From Cryomorpha ignava (GTDB taxonomy: Bacteria > Bacteroidota > Bacteroidia > Flavobacteriales_D > Cryomorphaceae): a stretch of 64,000 bases of DNA. The stretch is taken from contig NZ_JAAGVY010000003.1 in the NCBI RefSeq assembly GCF_010686655.1, forward strand, positions 1-64,000, written 5' to 3'. Of the stretch, positions 17,730 through 27,052 are shown in pieces (position 1 is the first letter of the stretch; each line of letters starts with the position of its first letter). The notes beneath the pieces are model-generated. The model made no database searches and was not told where the DNA came from. It saw nothing but the letters and a program-made list of their open reading frames with translations. Both the position numbers and the translations under genes were made by a program.

Positions 17730-18523
17730 ACAGAGGCGTATATTCCTGCCCAATGAGCGGCTGCAAAACGCGAATCGGGGAGATTTGTTATGGATGTCTT
17801 ATCGCTAAATGCGTGGCTTTTAAACGTTGTGTTCAACTTAGGTAAATACGGTTTTAGAAGGGCTATCACCTTTTCGTTTTTCGCGGAAGCGCCTAGAAAA
17901 TTCACTTTAATATCGGTGTTTAATCCAAGCGTTTTTAAGGTGTAAAGCAGAAAATAACGCGCATCTTCTGCATGGCTGGCGTGAATGGAATTAGCGAAAA
18001 GTAAGGTTGATTTGCTGAAAATTACTAAATCGAAAACATCGCCAGACTGATGAAAGAAAACTTCATGGTCTTCATTTTGGTTTTGTCTGCAAAATTCTAA
18101 AAGGGCGCCAACACCATGTTTTACGCGCAAACTTGGAAATATTCTTTCTACCGTCGTTTCAGATTTTTCGTCGCGTTTATATATCAGCACAGAGTCGAGA
18201 CCGATTATTCTATTCCATTCGGCTTCATTGGCAGCAGCCGACGTATTGAAGCTGAGATACTTTCCGGCATCCTCATCATTAAATACTTGCTGGGGTACAA
18301 GGGTATAATCGCCCATAAAGGATAATGCAAAAATAGGCTTGAGTGCTTTTATTTCGCTGCTCTGAAGCGGCACCGTAGAGTTGAAAGTGCCATAAGCGAC
18401 CGGAATTCTTGCATCTAAATCGCCGTAGAAATAGGCTGTAAAAAAATTGGGCTCAAAAATGAGCCCAATAGATTGAATATCAGCTTTAGAGTGGCTATTA
18501 AAATGTGTGAGCCCTTCTATCAT
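17717..18523 (-). CDS. DUF3822 family protein
   Basis: Bacteroidota-specific protein of unknown function, probably with an actin-like ATPase or ribonuclease-H-like fold by analogy with its repeated beta-strand pattern (inference). Typical positions seen are the LTHFNSHSKADIQSIGLIFEPN start, and VFFHQSGDVFDLVIFSKSTLLFANS in the middle. The frame is open 13 codons upstream from a TTG, but ATG at 18523 lies one base after the stop of the preceding gene and is preferred (268 residues). Its constant neighbour is rsmD, as here, overlapping by 13 bases. Confidence 0.8.
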   Translation of the reverse strand: MIEGLTHFNSHSKADIQSIGLIFEPNFFTAYFYGDLDARIPVAYGTFNSTVPLQSSEIKALKPIFALSFMGDYTLVPQQVFNDEDAGKYLSFNTSAAANEAEWNRIIGLDSVLIYKRDEKSETTVERIFPSLRVKHGVGALLEFCRQNQNEDHEVFFHQSGDVFDLVIFSKSTLLFANSIHASHAEDARYFLLYTLKTLGLNTDIKVNFLGASAKNEKVIALLKPYLPKLNTTFKSHAFSDKTSITNLPDSRFAAAHWAGIYASVCAL

Positions 18524-18524
18524 C

Positions 18525-19328
18525 TTACTCTTTCCAGTTACCACTTGTATTTGCTTTTTCAAGTGATCCTACCATAAGTTGATTAGCAAAAGGTTTGGGG
18601 TCTTTTACTAAAAAAACCGATTGGGTAACACCACCCGATTCAACAGTCCCTGTTTCGAGCACAAATTTGTGTTTTCCAAACGGCACATACGGAAGGGAAT
18701 CGAGATATAATTTGTATTTTCTATTACTTGAATCTGATTGGTCAAAAACGTAGGTATCAACCGGTACAAGTATTGTGTCGCGGACAATCATTCCAGAGGC
18801 TATAACCTGTTCTTCTGTCAGCGAATCGGGCATCTGATGAATTAAACCAAGCTCACGTGCCATTTCTTCTGTGGGAACAGTGTCGGGAAGTGCACCGAAT
18901 CTTTTAATTAGTGAAACTTGTCCATTTTTGAGGAAATCGATAAGGGTATCAAAACTTGGAGTATACGCTCCGTATTCTTTTTGATAAGCTACCTCTGCTT
19001 TTCGAATATCCTTTAGTCTTTGAATGATATGCGACTCTATTTTTTGCTTCTTTGTGTCATAAGCTAGCCTGTCTTTAATTACATCGTAATCTTTAAACGC
19101 CAGAAATAAAGCACCTACTGCAATTACTACGGCAACGATTACCTGCACCTGTCTGTTTATTATTCCTTTTACAAACAAGAAGCCCAGCACTCCTACAATT
19201 AAAATGCCCGCGCCGCCTAGTTTATACCAGATAGTTTGACCTTGGGAAAAGAGTAATAACGAAAGTCCAATCAATATTAACAGAATTGGAAAAAGATATC
19301 TGCCTACTATGCGTCCTATTTCTTGCAT
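18525..19328 (-). CDS. Membrane-anchored protein with periplasmic domain, unknown
   Basis: A 267-residue protein with three hydrophobic segments (about residues 10-27, 35-53 and 60-78) followed by a soluble domain. The segment RLKDIRKAEVAYQKEYGAYT after the last membrane helix resembles the helix-plus-loop of type II pseudopilins, but there is no prepilin cleavage motif. I do not assign a function. It is first in the minus-strand run leading to DUF3822 and rsmD, with one base between its stop and the next start. Confidence 0.75.
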   Translation of the reverse strand: MQEIGRIVGRYLFPILLILIGLSLLLFSQGQTIWYKLGGAGILIVGVLGFLFVKGIINRQVQVIVAVVIAVGALFLAFKDYDVIKDRLAYDTKKQKIESHIIQRLKDIRKAEVAYQKEYGAYTPSFDTLIDFLKNGQVSLIKRFGALPDTVPTEEMARELGLIHQMPDSLTEEQVIASGMIVRDTILVPVDTYVFDQSDSSNRKYKLYLDSLPYVPFGKHKFVLETGTVESGGVTQSVFLVKDPKPFANQLMVGSLEKANTSGNWKE

Positions 19329-19473
19329 GTGCTCTAATTTTAAACGAGTGGCAACAAATCTACAATTTTTTTTATTTCATCATTACTTTGATGCAACGAA
19401 TTAAGCAAAGGTTGAATTTGGGAAGGAACAATTACCTGTTTTCAGCATTAAAGTCACGTTATTTGTTGGAATT

Positions 19474-20913
19474 ATGAGCAATCCCAGCGATTCAAAAAGT
19501 AGTGCGCCGGAGCTTGAGGGCTTATTGCTCGATAATTTCGGCTTTATTCCTACCGAATCTCAGCATCGGCTGATCAAAGCTATGGCTCGTTTTCTGATTA
19601 GCGACAAGCCCAATTGCCTGCTAATGGTAAAGGGATATGCCGGTACCGGAAAAACGAGTATGGTCAATACGCTTGTACGCACCTTGCCGGCCGTTCGTAT
19701 GGGGTCGGTTTTGCTGGCTCCCACGGGAAGGGCAGCCAAGGTTCTTAGTGGATATACGGATGCCCGCGCTTATACCATTCACAAAAAAATTTACTTTCAG
19801 CAACGCACTCCAAATGGGGGAATGGCTTTTTCTCCTGCCCGAAATTTGCATAAAAACACGGTTTTTGTAGTCGATGAAGCATCAATGATCGGTTGGGAAA
19901 ATTATGGAGCACCGGGAGGTGGAAATCTCCTTTTAGATTTATTCGAATACGTTTATAACGGTCAGAATTGCAGGCTTATGCTTATAGGAGACGGCGCACA
20001 GTTGCCACCCGTAGGGAGTCCAATAAGTCCGGCGTTGGATTTAAAATTTTTGAAAAGTGAGTTTTCGTTAACTGCCGCCCTCTGCGAACTCACAGAAGTA
20101 ATGCGCCAAAAAGATGATTCGGGAATATTAGACATTGCAACAGATATTCGTTCGTGTTTGGAGGGGGGCAGTATGGATAAGCTTCCGCTAAAATTGCCTG
20201 CTAAACCCGATGTTATTCAAATTACAGGAATGGAACTTCAGGATTATCTGGAAGAAGTGTTTGGAAAGTTCGGCACAGAGGGAAGTGTCATTGTGAGCAG
20301 ATCAAATAAGCGATGCAACCAGTTTAATCAGGAAATAAGAGCCCGTGTTTTCTTCCGGGAAGAACTTGTTTCGGCCGGCGATTATATTATGTCGGTAAAA
20401 AATAACTACCACTGGCTGGGCGACGATAGTAAAGCGGGATTTATAGCAAATGGCGATGTAATGGAGGTATTGCGCATTGGCAAAGAAGTAAATCGTTACG
20501 GGTTTAATTTTATTCACGTAAGTAGCCGTCTAATTGATTATCCCGACGAGCCACCAGTTGAAATGGTTCTCTGGACAGATTCACTTTACGTAGATGGCCC
20601 CTCAATGAGCAGTAAAGACTGGGAAACATTATACCGTGGCGTCTTAGAAGATTACAACCATTTGCCGACAAAGGCAGAGCGTAAAAAAGCTGTAAAGCAA
20701 GATGAATATTACAATGCAGTGCAAATAAAATTCGCCTATGCAGTAACCTGCCATAAAGCCCAGGGTGGTCAATGGCCTGCGGTAATTGTAGATCAAGGCT
20801 ACGTAACTGAAGATATGATTAACGAAGAGTATTTTAGATGGCTCTATACCGCAGTAACACGTGCCAGCGAAAGATTGTATTTACTGAATTTTAGCGACAA
20901 GATATTTCAGTGA
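19474..20913 (+). CDS. RecD-like ATP-dependent DNA helicase
   Basis: Superfamily 1B helicase resembling exonuclease V alpha chain. The 479-residue protein has Walker A GYAGTGKTSM (about residues 54-63), Walker B FVVDEASMIG (about 130-139), a motif near LIGDGAQLPPVGSP, and the C-terminal UvrD-type VTCHKAQGGQW and YTAVTRASERLYL. It lacks the N-terminal region of full RecD and there is no recB or recC nearby, so it probably acts alone in DNA repair or replication restart (inference). It is transcribed alone, divergent from the run ending at 18525. Confidence 0.88.
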   Translation: MSNPSDSKSSAPELEGLLLDNFGFIPTESQHRLIKAMARFLISDKPNCLLMVKGYAGTGKTSMVNTLVRTLPAVRMGSVLLAPTGRAAKVLSGYTDARAYTIHKKIYFQQRTPNGGMAFSPARNLHKNTVFVVDEASMIGWENYGAPGGGNLLLDLFEYVYNGQNCRLMLIGDGAQLPPVGSPISPALDLKFLKSEFSLTAALCELTEVMRQKDDSGILDIATDIRSCLEGGSMDKLPLKLPAKPDVIQITGMELQDYLEEVFGKFGTEGSVIVSRSNKRCNQFNQEIRARVFFREELVSAGDYIMSVKNNYHWLGDDSKAGFIANGDVMEVLRIGKEVNRYGFNFIHVSSRLIDYPDEPPVEMVLWTDSLYVDGPSMSSKDWETLYRGVLEDYNHLPTKAERKKAVKQDEYYNAVQIKFAYAVTCHKAQGGQWPAVIVDQGYVTEDMINEEYFRWLYTAVTRASERLYLLNFSDKIFQ

Positions 20914-20915
20914 TC

Positions 20916-20992
20916 TGATTTTAGATTGATGATTTCAGATTGCCGTTGCAGAGATCGTGTTTGGAGCCTATGGATTTCGCAGCAGCGCAAAT
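20916..20992. repeat. 77-bp direct repeat, copy 1
   Basis: Aligns without gaps to 21544-21620, with 71 of 77 bases identical by hand count. The shared core includes GGATTTCGCAGCAGCGCA near the right end. The two copies bracket the secreted-protein gene at 21011-21466. It begins 3 bases after the helicase stop codon. Confidence 0.85.
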
Positions 20993-21010
20993 GGCGAAGA
21001 GCCTATTTAT

Positions 21011-21466
21011 CTATTTAAGCGTTCGCTTAAAGAAATACCGGATAATGAAAATTCCAGTTCCGTCGTCTTTGCCTGAATCACTTTCCACACCACTTACCAC
21101 AAATGTTAATTCCCATCCTGCTGAAACGAGTTTGTTGATTTTATCGGCAATCAGGGCATCATTTGATGCAATATTCTGAAAATTGATACCCGTTGCGCTG
21201 TAGAAATTAAGTAGTTTCGTTTCATCAAAATGGTCAATTTTGGCATCCTTCCTGTTTACGGTTCCCTGGTCACTTTTTTTGCCGTCCGTCCTGGTAGTGG
21301 TCAAATCTTCAATAGAAATTTCCTGCTGGGATTCGATTATACGGGATCGACCTATTCCCATAGGAACGATAGACTCAACCGATGTTACAACTTTATATTC
21401 AACCTGCTGCGAAAATGCCAGGCTTACAAAAAGTAATGCGCTGATTGTTAGAGAATTCTTAAGCAT
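21011..21466 (-). CDS. Small secreted protein, unknown function
   Basis: A 151-residue protein with a clear signal peptide (MLKNSLTISALLFVSLAFSQ, cleavage after SFS-like AFS). The mature part is charged with no Cys and no recognised domain; it ends GIFIIRYFFKRTLK. The segment INKLVSAGWELTFVVSGVES resembles DUF4177-type small folds only weakly. The gene lies between two copies of a 77-bp direct repeat, which may mean it arrived or was duplicated with them. Confidence 0.7.
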   Translation of the reverse strand: MLKNSLTISALLFVSLAFSQQVEYKVVTSVESIVPMGIGRSRIIESQQEISIEDLTTTRTDGKKSDQGTVNRKDAKIDHFDETKLLNFYSATGINFQNIASNDALIADKINKLVSAGWELTFVVSGVESDSGKDDGTGIFIIRYFFKRTLK

Positions 21467-21543
21467 AATTTGTGTTATAAATGGCTAATTTAAATAAAAA
21501 AAGCATCCATGTTGAAGATTTCAGATTGAAGATTTCAGATTGA

Positions 21544-21620
21544 TGATTTTAGATTGATGATTTCAAATTCCTGTTGCAGAGATCGGGTTTGGAGCCTTTG
21601 GATTTCGCAGCAGCGCAGAT
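21544..21620. repeat. 77-bp direct repeat, copy 2
   Basis: Second copy of the repeat at 20916-20992, same orientation, six differences by hand count. It lies upstream of the small secreted protein gene. No inverted ends or transposase were found in it. Confidence 0.85.
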
Positions 21621-21775
21621 TATAAATAACGTCATTTTAAATATCTGATAGCGAGAGTTATGCAATTTATCATTTTGTGAGAAATATGAAACCGAAATGC
21701 ATCACGCTACCTATAGAAATGAATCGTTTTTCCGCGATAAAGTGAATGCTATCCAAAAATCAAGCATTCGCAAAC

Positions 21776-21807
21776 AAAAAAGCCTCTCGATAAATCGACG
21801 AGGCTTT
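21776..21807 (-). terminator. Rho-independent terminator of the DUF3078 gene
   Basis: Read on the minus strand, an AAGCCTC arm pairs with GAGGCTT, with a further GTCGAT/ATCGA pairing inside (one bulged base), followed by a run of six T. It sits about 80 bases past the stop of the DUF3078 gene, the right place and direction. Confidence 0.8.
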
Positions 21808-21887
21808 GCATCCCTCGATCCCCAATCTGAAATCTGAAATCAACAACTTAGCAAAGCGTTCATGACCGAAGGGAATAATCCGAAATC

Positions 21888-22859
21888 CTAAAACTTCACT
21901 GAAAGACCAAGGGCAAAAACTTCTTTAAACTGTGTGCGCGGGCCTCGTTTTTCGATAATAGTTGGTTCACCATCAACAATCACTTCACGTGAATCTGTTA
22001 CAATCATAATGTCGTCGTCATATATGAGCTGTGTAGCGATAGATGCTGAAAGCCAGCTGTTTATTTTCATCGAAATAAGTGTTTCCCAGTTCACATCCAC
22101 ATTTTGTGGATTGTTGGCGTAATTCGAAAATAGGTCAATTCTGGTAAGCAGATTCACATTCTCAAAAATGTCTTTTTGATAAGTCAATTTTACAAATGCT
22201 CCCAGTTCAAATCTCACATTATCTCCTGGATCAATTCCAAAATCAGGCGCTAGTCTATCATCGTTTACAATCGTAATTTTAGTTGTAAGTGGCGAAAGAA
22301 GTGCTGAAAAATTATCGTTTGGCTTATAATCCATACCGAGCGAAAAAATCATGTATGCCGGTGCAAAGAAATCCGAGATTTTCGGGCCTATTTCCTCACC
22401 ATCTTCAATCTCGTAACCCGGAGCAAACTGCGATCGGAAATTAAACAGGGCAGAATAATACCAGTTTGGATTTTTGAGTTGGTAGCCATATTTTGATGTC
22501 AAATCAATTTTATCGTCTGTTTTAATCGGGTCTTTTTTGTCAAGCGCCTGCAATCCATAGGCCAGATCTATTGAGTTGTCCCAGCTATTGCGGCCCTTTG
22601 TGTATTTCGCAAATCCGTTAAAAAATGCCGTTCCGGAAATTGAGTTTTGACCACCGGCAGCCCAGTTACTGAAGTAGGCCTGGCTGAAATTTAATCCGGC
22701 CGAACCTCCAAATTTCCAAATTGTATCGGTCGCTGCAGCTCTTTCTTGCAATGCTTTTATTTTGGCTTTGTCGGCGTCGTTAAGTCCATCTACATTGACC
22801 TGGCTGAAGGATAAAAAAGGAAGAATTCCCAGAAGGAATAAGAAGGAAAGTTTTTTCAT
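21888..22859 (-). CDS. DUF3078 family outer-membrane-like protein
   Basis: A 323-residue exported protein. The signal peptide is MKKLSFLFLLGILPFLSFSQ. A short helix (residues 23-42) precedes a beta-rich domain with the DUF3078 features WKFGGSAGLNFSQAYFSNWAAGG and SWDNSIDLAYGLQ. The alternating hydrophobic strands and final aromatic-ended strand (ALGLSVKF) suggest an outer-membrane beta-barrel. Function is unknown. It is a single-gene unit with its own terminator. Confidence 0.85.
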   Translation of the reverse strand: MKKLSFLFLLGILPFLSFSQVNVDGLNDADKAKIKALQERAAATDTIWKFGGSAGLNFSQAYFSNWAAGGQNSISGTAFFNGFAKYTKGRNSWDNSIDLAYGLQALDKKDPIKTDDKIDLTSKYGYQLKNPNWYYSALFNFRSQFAPGYEIEDGEEIGPKISDFFAPAYMIFSLGMDYKPNDNFSALLSPLTTKITIVNDDRLAPDFGIDPGDNVRFELGAFVKLTYQKDIFENVNLLTRIDLFSNYANNPQNVDVNWETLISMKINSWLSASIATQLIYDDDIMIVTDSREVIVDGEPTIIEKRGPRTQFKEVFALGLSVKF

Positions 22860-23083
22860 TTTAGCGTGGATTTTAAGAATAGAATTTATTCGCCATTCTG
22901 TTCAGAATATTTGAAAAGATGTTTTAGCGCAATAGCTTTTATTTAATTGGGTTAAATTGCTTAATATAAAGGAATTACACGTTTTTCGTTATTCAAAACG
23001 GCGTCAAAGAAACGAATAATTTTGAATATGAAGGCTGATGTGTAATACGATAAGACCGGTTGTGCTCCCACAACTTTGTTTTT

Positions 23084-24310
23084 TTAAGCCCTAAGGATTT
23101 GCTTCCGCCGTTCGATTTCTTTTAGAATCAAGTTTAGCTCGCGGGTAGTCTGTCCTGCTACTGAAGTGTTTTCTTCGGCACGTCGAATTAAATAGGGCAT
23201 TACCTCTTTTACAGGGCCATAGGGTACATATTTTGCCACCAGAAACCCGGCATTGCTGAGGTTAAAGCTAATGTGATCGCTCATTCCAAATAGCTGGGCA
23301 AAATAAATGCGTCTGTCTTTTCGGCCTAGACCACGCCGGTCAATTTCGTCAGCCAGAAATAGCGAGCTTTCTTCGTTGTGTGTTCCTGCACAAAAAGCAA
23401 CTCTATCAAGGTGGTCAAGACAAAATGAAATGGCAGCATTGTAGTCGCGATCGGTTGCTGCTTTATCTGGTTGGATGGGCGAAACATAGCCCATCTGCTC
23501 TGCGCGCAACCGCTCTTTTTCCATATAGGCGCCGCGCACGAGCTTTACAGCATAAATATAATCGTTCTCTTCGGCTTGCGAATAAGCTTCTATTAAATGC
23601 GCAATGCGGTCATGGCGATACATTTGCAATGTGTTGTAAACTATAGCTTCTACTTTGTTATATCGCGCCATCATTTCCACTACCAAATCGTCAATGGCTT
23701 TTTGCATCCAGGTCTCTTCGGCATCGATAAATATTGGAGTACCCGTAGCTGCTCCCTTGGCGCATATTCTATCTACACGGTTTTGAAGGCGTGCATATTC
23801 TGCCAGCTCTTCTTCGCTTAACGGTTGAGCCGAGCTTATTTTTTCGAGCAATTCGTTCCGGCACATTCCGGTTACCTTAAATACAGAAAAAGGCACATTC
23901 GGATTGCCGTGTGCAGTTTCTACTGTTTGTAAAATTTCGGTGCAGGTCGCCTCAAATGTTTCACGGTCGTTTTTGCCCTCTACGCTGTAATCCAGAATAG
24001 TACCAACGTTATACTTATCTAAAATTTGTGTAGTTTTTGCGCATTCTGCAATGGTTTCGCCGCCGCAAAATTGTTTGAAAATGGTTTTCTTAATCATCCC
24101 CTTTATCGGAAGATTTACTTTGAGCGCAAAAATGGTAAGGTACTTTCCGCAAATCATTATAAACGGACTGGCAATTAGCTTAAAAAGCCAATAAGCCCGC
24201 TTTAATTCTGCATCGCTTTTGCTTGAAAAAGCAATTTTGGTATTCTCTAAAGATAGAAACCCGGATTCCTGACCGGGAATGGTGGTATTATTTTGATCTG
24301 TTTTAATCAT
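23084..24310 (-). CDS. Proline dehydrogenase
   Basis: FAD enzyme oxidising proline to pyrroline-5-carboxylate. The PutA-type barrel is shown by the segment AVKLVRGAYMEKERLRAEQMG, the FCAGTHNEES motif, and the C-terminal YVPYGPVKEVMPYLIRRAEE with the substrate-contacting Arg residues. It is monofunctional, with no aldehyde dehydrogenase domain. The open frame starts 4 codons earlier at TTG; ATG at 24310 (MIKTDQN) is preferred, giving 408 residues. It is divergent from aroB, with 57 bases between starts. Confidence 0.93.
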   Translation of the reverse strand: MIKTDQNNTTIPGQESGFLSLENTKIAFSSKSDAELKRAYWLFKLIASPFIMICGKYLTIFALKVNLPIKGMIKKTIFKQFCGGETIAECAKTTQILDKYNVGTILDYSVEGKNDRETFEATCTEILQTVETAHGNPNVPFSVFKVTGMCRNELLEKISSAQPLSEEELAEYARLQNRVDRICAKGAATGTPIFIDAEETWMQKAIDDLVVEMMARYNKVEAIVYNTLQMYRHDRIAHLIEAYSQAEENDYIYAVKLVRGAYMEKERLRAEQMGYVSPIQPDKAATDRDYNAAISFCLDHLDRVAFCAGTHNEESSLFLADEIDRRGLGRKDRRIYFAQLFGMSDHISFNLSNAGFLVAKYVPYGPVKEVMPYLIRRAEENTSVAGQTTRELNLILKEIERRKQILRA

Positions 24311-24367
24311 TTCGTTTCTCAAAAAGCTGTCATATATTAGCCGCTTGCAATCTTAACCCTATTCACG

Positions 24368-25462
24368 ATGTCAACTGTAGCTATTCAGCATATTAAATCA
24401 GATGGTCACCAGGTCATTCTGGGCAGACACTGCCTTGGAGAATTCGCTGAATTACTTTCCACAGAAGCATTTTCGGGCGCGAAGTTATTCATTTTAGTTG
24501 ATGAAAATACAGCAAAATATTGTCTTCCTGCGTTAATTTCGAAAGTAAGTATTCTTAGCGACGCCGAAGTACTTGAAATAGGTGTTGGCGAAGAGAGTAA
24601 GAGCATAGAAATCAGCACACAGTTGTGGAGCGTGCTCAGCGAGTTAAATGCCGATCGTGGCAGTGTTTTGATCAATCTGGGTGGTGGTGTAATTACCGAT
24701 CTAGGCGGTTTTGTTGCGGGTACTTACAAGCGTGGAATACGATTTTTTAATATTCCCACCACTTTGCTCGCCCAGGTAGATGCATCGGTAGGGGGCAAGG
24801 TTGGCATAAATCATGACGGCCTCAAAAATGAAATTGGTCTTTTTAATAATCCCAATACCGTTTTTATAGATCCTGATTTTTTGAGTACGCTTCCGCGAAA
24901 GCACCTTCTTAGTGGATTTTCTGAAATGATTAAACATGGCCTCATTTGCGATAAGGATTATTGGGTAAAGCTAAAAGAGGTCAGCTTTTTTGAACTTGAA
25001 AGTCTCGATGAATCCATTTTGACTTCTATAAAAATCAAAAACGAAATTGTAAGTAGCGACCCGTTTGAATCAGGGCGGAGAAAAATTTTAAATTTTGGTC
25101 ACACCATCGGCCACGCCGTTGAGTCGTATTCTTTTGAAAGCGATACCAAGGAAGTTTTACATGGTGAGGCGGTGGCTATGGGAATGGTCTGCGAGAGTTT
25201 TATTTCGCACCGTATGGGAATGTTGCGTGAAGATGAACTTCAGGAAATAACTGCATTTATATTTAGTCATTACACCCGGATTTTTATTGATCAGCTCGTT
25301 TTTCATCGGCTTATTGAATTGATGAACCACGACAAGAAAAATCGCGATGGCGAAATAAAAATGAGTTTGATTCAGGGAATAGGAAATGCCGTAATTGACA
25401 AAGCGGTAAAAGCTGATGTAATTATTGACTCACTGAATTTTTATGCGCGATGGGTGAATTGA
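24368..25462 (+). CDS. aroB: 3-dehydroquinate synthase
   Basis: Second step of the shikimate pathway, DAHP to 3-dehydroquinate, using NAD and a divalent metal. The 364-residue protein has the NAD-site segment NLGGGVITDLGGFVAGTYKRG, the VDASVGGKVGINH motif, the metal-ligand Glu in the SGFSEMIKHG segment and the His ligands in FGHTIGHAVE and LHGEAVA. It overlaps aroA by 13 bases, so the two are co-translated. Confidence 0.97.
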   Translation: MSTVAIQHIKSDGHQVILGRHCLGEFAELLSTEAFSGAKLFILVDENTAKYCLPALISKVSILSDAEVLEIGVGEESKSIEISTQLWSVLSELNADRGSVLINLGGGVITDLGGFVAGTYKRGIRFFNIPTTLLAQVDASVGGKVGINHDGLKNEIGLFNNPNTVFIDPDFLSTLPRKHLLSGFSEMIKHGLICDKDYWVKLKEVSFFELESLDESILTSIKIKNEIVSSDPFESGRRKILNFGHTIGHAVESYSFESDTKEVLHGEAVAMGMVCESFISHRMGMLREDELQEITAFIFSHYTRIFIDQLVFHRLIELMNHDKKNRDGEIKMSLIQGIGNAVIDKAVKADVIIDSLNFYARWVN

Positions 25463-26679
25463 TCACAGTTTCCGCGTCAAAGAATTCTGTGCAGTCAAAT
25501 GTGCAAATCAATCTGCCGGCATCTAAAAGTATAAGCAATCGGCTGCTTATTATGCGTGCCCTTAGCGGTAATTTGATAAGGATTGAAAATCTCAGTTCTG
25601 CAGACGATACTCAAATTTTGGAAACTGCTTTAGGCGTTAAATCTGGCGAAGTAAATCTCGGACTTGCCGGTACTGCCCTTCGTTTTGGAATGGCGTGGGC
25701 CGCGGTTACGCCTGGTGTTCGCGTTTTGCGTGGCGATGCCCGGCTAAATGAACGACCTGTAAAAGAACTTGCCAATGCACTGCGCGAACTCGGAGCCGAC
25801 TTCAAGTACATCGAAAAAGAGGGATTTGCGCCTGTTGAGATCACCGGAAAAAAATTGAATGGCGGTAAATTGACCATCGACGGAAGTCGCAGTAGCCAGT
25901 TTATTACTGCCATGATGCTTATTGCACCTTATTGTGAAGCGCCTCTGCTTTTTAAAATTGATAAAAGCCAGGTATCAATGCCATACGTAGATATGACAGT
26001 GAGCCTCATGCGTAAAGCCGGAGCGAAAATAGAGCAGCAGGAAAGCGATATTAAAATCTCTGGAGCTTATGGTTCTTCTGATTTTGTTGTAGAGCCTGAT
26101 TGGAGTGCGGCTTCGTATTTTTATCTCTGGGCAATGGCCTTGGAGAAAACTACGCTCTCTATTAATGGCTTGCCTTTTGAATCTGTTCAGGGCGATAAAG
26201 TTGCATCCGATATCTTTGCTCACTACGGCATTATCAGCCATTTTACTGATGGGAATATGCGTATTGCAAAGAAGCTTTTACCTGATTTTCCCGAAGAAAT
26301 AAATTGCATTGGCTGCCCTGATTTGGCTCAAACATTTGCTATTGCTGCCGTAATTGCTCAAAAATCGGTAAGGCTTACAGGTTTACAAACGCTCCGCCAC
26401 AAAGAGACTGATCGCATAGAAGCTTTAAAAAATGAGCTGGCAAAATGTGGAGTTTTCTGCAAAGCCGGATCAGACTTTTTAGAAATTCTTTCATTTGAAA
26501 AACCTGCTGGTACACCTATAATCAAAACCTATAAGGATCACCGCATGGCGATGGCATTTGCGCCGCTTGCTGCCATTTTTGGAGAAATCCAGATTGAAAA
26601 TCCGGGTGTGGTTTCAAAATCTTTTCCGGGTTATTGGAAGGAAGTTGAAAAGATGGGGTTGGTATTAGAAAGTGATTGA
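25450..26679 (+). CDS. aroA: 3-phosphoshikimate 1-carboxyvinyltransferase (EPSP synthase)
   Basis: Sixth step of the shikimate pathway. The 409-residue protein shows the Lys in INLPASKSISNRLL, the NAGTALR-equivalent GLAGTALRFGMAWA (Asn replaced by Leu, Gly kept), DGSRSSQFITAMMLIAPY and the C-terminal KDHRMAMAFAPLA. It is a little shorter than E. coli AroA (427), as is common in Bacteroidota. ATG at 25450 lies inside the end of aroB. Confidence 0.95.
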   Translation: MGELITVSASKNSVQSNVQINLPASKSISNRLLIMRALSGNLIRIENLSSADDTQILETALGVKSGEVNLGLAGTALRFGMAWAAVTPGVRVLRGDARLNERPVKELANALRELGADFKYIEKEGFAPVEITGKKLNGGKLTIDGSRSSQFITAMMLIAPYCEAPLLFKIDKSQVSMPYVDMTVSLMRKAGAKIEQQESDIKISGAYGSSDFVVEPDWSAASYFYLWAMALEKTTLSINGLPFESVQGDKVASDIFAHYGIISHFTDGNMRIAKKLLPDFPEEINCIGCPDLAQTFAIAAVIAQKSVRLTGLQTLRHKETDRIEALKNELAKCGVFCKAGSDFLEILSFEKPAGTPIIKTYKDHRMAMAFAPLAAIFGEIQIENPGVVSKSFPGYWKEVEKMGLVLESD

Positions 26680-27052
26680 GTTAGAATTGAGCACGCAATC
26701 GGTTACTTGATAATGGTTTGTCATCATTTTTGAATTTGGCAACGAACTTTTTTATAATGTGAATCTTTTATCAAATATTGCATATCGAGTCTTTAAGATA
26801 ACAATCAAAAATGCCGCCAAACGGTTGTGATTCAGCCAATTGAAGTTCTATAAACATGTGGCCCCTCCAGGGTCCGATATGTTGAATTCAGCATCGCTTT
26901 CATCATCGAGATCTCTATACGCTTAGCACACCTGCGGGCTTTCGTTGGTCGTGAAATCGCTTCCCTAAGTTGCGGTAAAACTCCGTTCGCGTAGCGAAAT
27001 CTTCACTTATCACTCCGCTCCAACAACCAAAAACTAAAAACAAAGCACCAGG
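26680..27052. other. Gap of about 370 bases with a REP-like hairpin
   Basis: Around 26855-26885 the sequence AAACATGTGGCCCCTCCAGG continues as a small hairpin (GGCCCCT/AGGGTCC). A related AAACATGTGACCCTTACAGG occurs at 53045-53065. No open frame or RNA gene is recognised in the rest. Confidence 0.4.

Larger units (their letters stand above)
21467..21887. other. Repeat-rich gap of about 420 bases
   Basis: Holds short GATTTCAGATTGA-type repeats (21517-21560), the second 77-bp repeat, a REP-like fragment around 21700-21732 whose TGAATCGTTTTT end recurs at 34071-34083, and a terminator. No gene is supported. Confidence 0.5.

Noticed and set aside
23059-23085. GTTGTG/CACAAC stem followed by T run, as a terminator
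   Set aside because: The T run lies on the plus strand, but no plus-strand gene ends there; the adjacent gene ends on the minus strand.
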